Shown here: one piece after another, positions 5,695 through 6,719 of the stretch | Layout: the number at the start of each line of letters is the position of its first letter | Numbering within the stretch: the stretch's first letter is position 1 | Source: Candidatus Krumholzibacteriia bacterium | GTDB lineage: Bacteria; Krumholzibacteriota; Krumholzibacteriia; Krumholzibacteriales; Krumholzibacteriaceae | Assembly (NCBI GenBank): GCA_028706585.1 | Contig: JAQTVX010000125.1 | Coordinates: 1 to 6,719 of the forward strand | Direction of reading: 5' to 3' | Length of the DNA stretch: 6,719 bases | The notes under the pieces: generated by a model | The model's database searches: none | What the model was told of the DNA's origin: nothing | The model's input: only the letters and a program-made list of their open reading frames with translations | Made by a program: the position numbers and the translations under genes

Positions 5695-5698
5695 GCGC

Positions 5699-6719
5699 CT
5701 ACCTTTCGGCGCCCCCGGCGACGAGCGTCTCGAGGCGCTTCTCGAATTCGTCCGCCCCGATGAATCCTGTCGCCCTGAGCTCCCGGATTTCGGTTCCGCT
5801 GCCGGCGATGAAGATGATAGCGGGGACCCCGCGAACGCCGTAGTCATTCTTTATCTTGGTCTCGGCCGCGCCCGATCTCGTGAGGTCGACCCTCAGAGGG
5901 ATGACGGACTTCGAGAGCCTCGCGACCTCCGGGGCGGAGAAGGTTTTCTTGTCGAGCTCGTGGCACGGGAGGCACCAAGCGGCCGAGAAATCGATGACGA
6001 CGCATCGACCGTCGCGCGCGGCGCTTGCGACGATCTCTTCATTGAACGGCAGCCACGCGATCCCCTGCGGCCTCTCGCCGCCTCCGCCGCGAAGGGCCGG
6101 AACCAGAAGGAACGCCGCTCCCAGCGCCAGGCAAACGATGCCCGCTGCGCGCTTGAGGACCTTGAAGCCTCTGCCGGTGCCGATCGCCCGGTCGATCCAC
6201 CCGAGGTATATTCCGCCGGCGATCGCGACGATCGCGTAACCGATCGCCGTGAGCCTCGGTCCGAGGAGGAGACGTACGAAGTAGAGCGCCATGGCGATGA
6301 GGATGAATCCGAAGATCTTGCGCACCCACACCATCCAGTCCCCCGAGCGGGGTAGCCGGGTGATGCTGCCCGAGAGCGTTCCCAGCACGAGGAACGGCAC
6401 GCCTATCCCCCAGGCCAGCGTGAAGAACATGAGGAAACCCATGAGCGGCTTGCCCATCTCGCCGACGTAGGTCAGGAGAGCGAGGACGGCGGGGCCGATG
6501 CATGGCGCCGCGATGATTCCCATCGTGAGCCCCATCAAAATCGCCCCTGCGTAGCCCTGGCGCGCCGTGCCGGTCCGCCTCGCGAGGAACATCGGCATAC
6601 GGATCTCCCAGAGCCCGAACATCGAGAGGGCGAGGGCGACGAGAACGGCGGCGAGGAAAAGCATGACGAAAGGATTCTGCAAGGCGGCTCCGAACAGGCT
6701 CCCCGTTACGGCGGCGATG
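5699..6719 (-). CDS. dsbD: Thiol:disulfide interchange protein DsbD, 5' end outside window (partial)
   Basis: The 339 visible residues are the C-terminal part of a DsbD-type protein, which carries electrons from cytoplasmic thioredoxin across the inner membrane to periplasmic thiol partners. The frame stays open to the window edge; the upstream residues ITAVTG/SLFGAAL-type segment (read here as IAAVTGSLFGAAL) match the family, so the apparent TTG start at 6682 is not real. Six hydrophobic segments are visible, matching transmembrane helices 3 to 8. AAPCIGP (Cys73 of the visible part, codon 6500-6502) is the second redox cysteine of the membrane domain; its partner must lie upstream. After a Gly-rich linker a periplasmic thioredoxin domain holds WCLPC (codons for the two Cys at 5972-5974 and 5963-5965) and the cis-Pro segment GVRGVP. 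It is the first visible gene of a leftward run with the FAH and GT4 genes. Whether the N-terminal DsbD-alpha domain exists cannot be seen. Confidence 0.9.
   Translation of the reverse strand, partial: IAAVTGSLFGAALQNPFVMLFLAAVLVALALSMFGLWEIRMPMFLARRTGTARQGYAGAILMGLTMGIIAAPCIGPAVLALLTYVGEMGKPLMGFLMFFTLAWGIGVPFLVLGTLSGSITRLPRSGDWMVWVRKIFGFILIAMALYFVRLLLGPRLTAIGYAIVAIAGGIYLGWIDRAIGTGRGFKVLKRAAGIVCLALGAAFLLVPALRGGGGERPQGIAWLPFNEEIVASAARDGRCVVIDFSAAWCLPCHELDKKTFSAPEVARLSKSVIPLRVDLTRSGAAETKIKNDYGVRGVPAIIFIAGSGTEIRELRATGFIGADEFEKRLETLVAGGAER

Noticed and set aside
5695..5847. Longer N terminus for the FAH-family protein
   Set aside because: The extension lies inside the dsbD thioredoxin-domain coding sequence in another frame and encodes Ser/Arg-rich shadow sequence. 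GTG at 5694 has a ribosome-binding site and the family's normal N terminus.

Overview
The window is GC-rich, densely coded bacterial DNA. The organism is most likely a Gram-negative: there is a DsbD-type membrane electron carrier with a periplasmic thioredoxin domain and a secreted, probably lipid-anchored protein. Nothing here fixes the phylum. A deltaproteobacterial-like or candidate-phylum source fits the mix of genes, but that is inference. Seven protein-coding genes are supported. I see no tRNA, rRNA, insertion sequence or CRISPR array.

Left part (+ strand, 1-1833): a leader with a plausible sigma70-type promoter and a 6-bp inverted repeat precedes bioY, the substrate-binding component of a biotin ECF transporter. 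After 55 bases comes a PLP-dependent D-cysteine desulfhydrase-family enzyme, probably co-transcribed. A short convergent gap (1834-1893) follows.

Middle part (- strand, 1894-3366): a 304-residue secreted protein of a recurrent but uncharacterised type, with SGNH-hydrolase-like features, lies downstream of a diamine-acetyltransferase-like GNAT enzyme. A 9-bp inverted repeat spans the gap between these two genes.

The intergenic region 3367-3597 is the most interesting stretch. Two outward-facing sigma70-like promoters share one overlapping -35 element. The leftward one fits the GNAT gene. The rightward one (TTGACA, 17-base spacer, TAGACT) has no protein gene in front of it. It runs into about 140 bases of strongly foldable sequence that ends in an intrinsic-terminator-like hairpin with a T-rich tail abutting the next gene's stop codon. 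This looks like an unannotated small RNA gene.

Right part (- strand, 3598-6719): a tight three-gene run, transcribed leftward, of dsbD (5' end outside the window), a fumarylacetoacetate-hydrolase-family enzyme and a GT4 glycosyltransferase. The spacings are 4 and 9 bases, so one transcript is likely, although the three functions have no obvious pathway in common.
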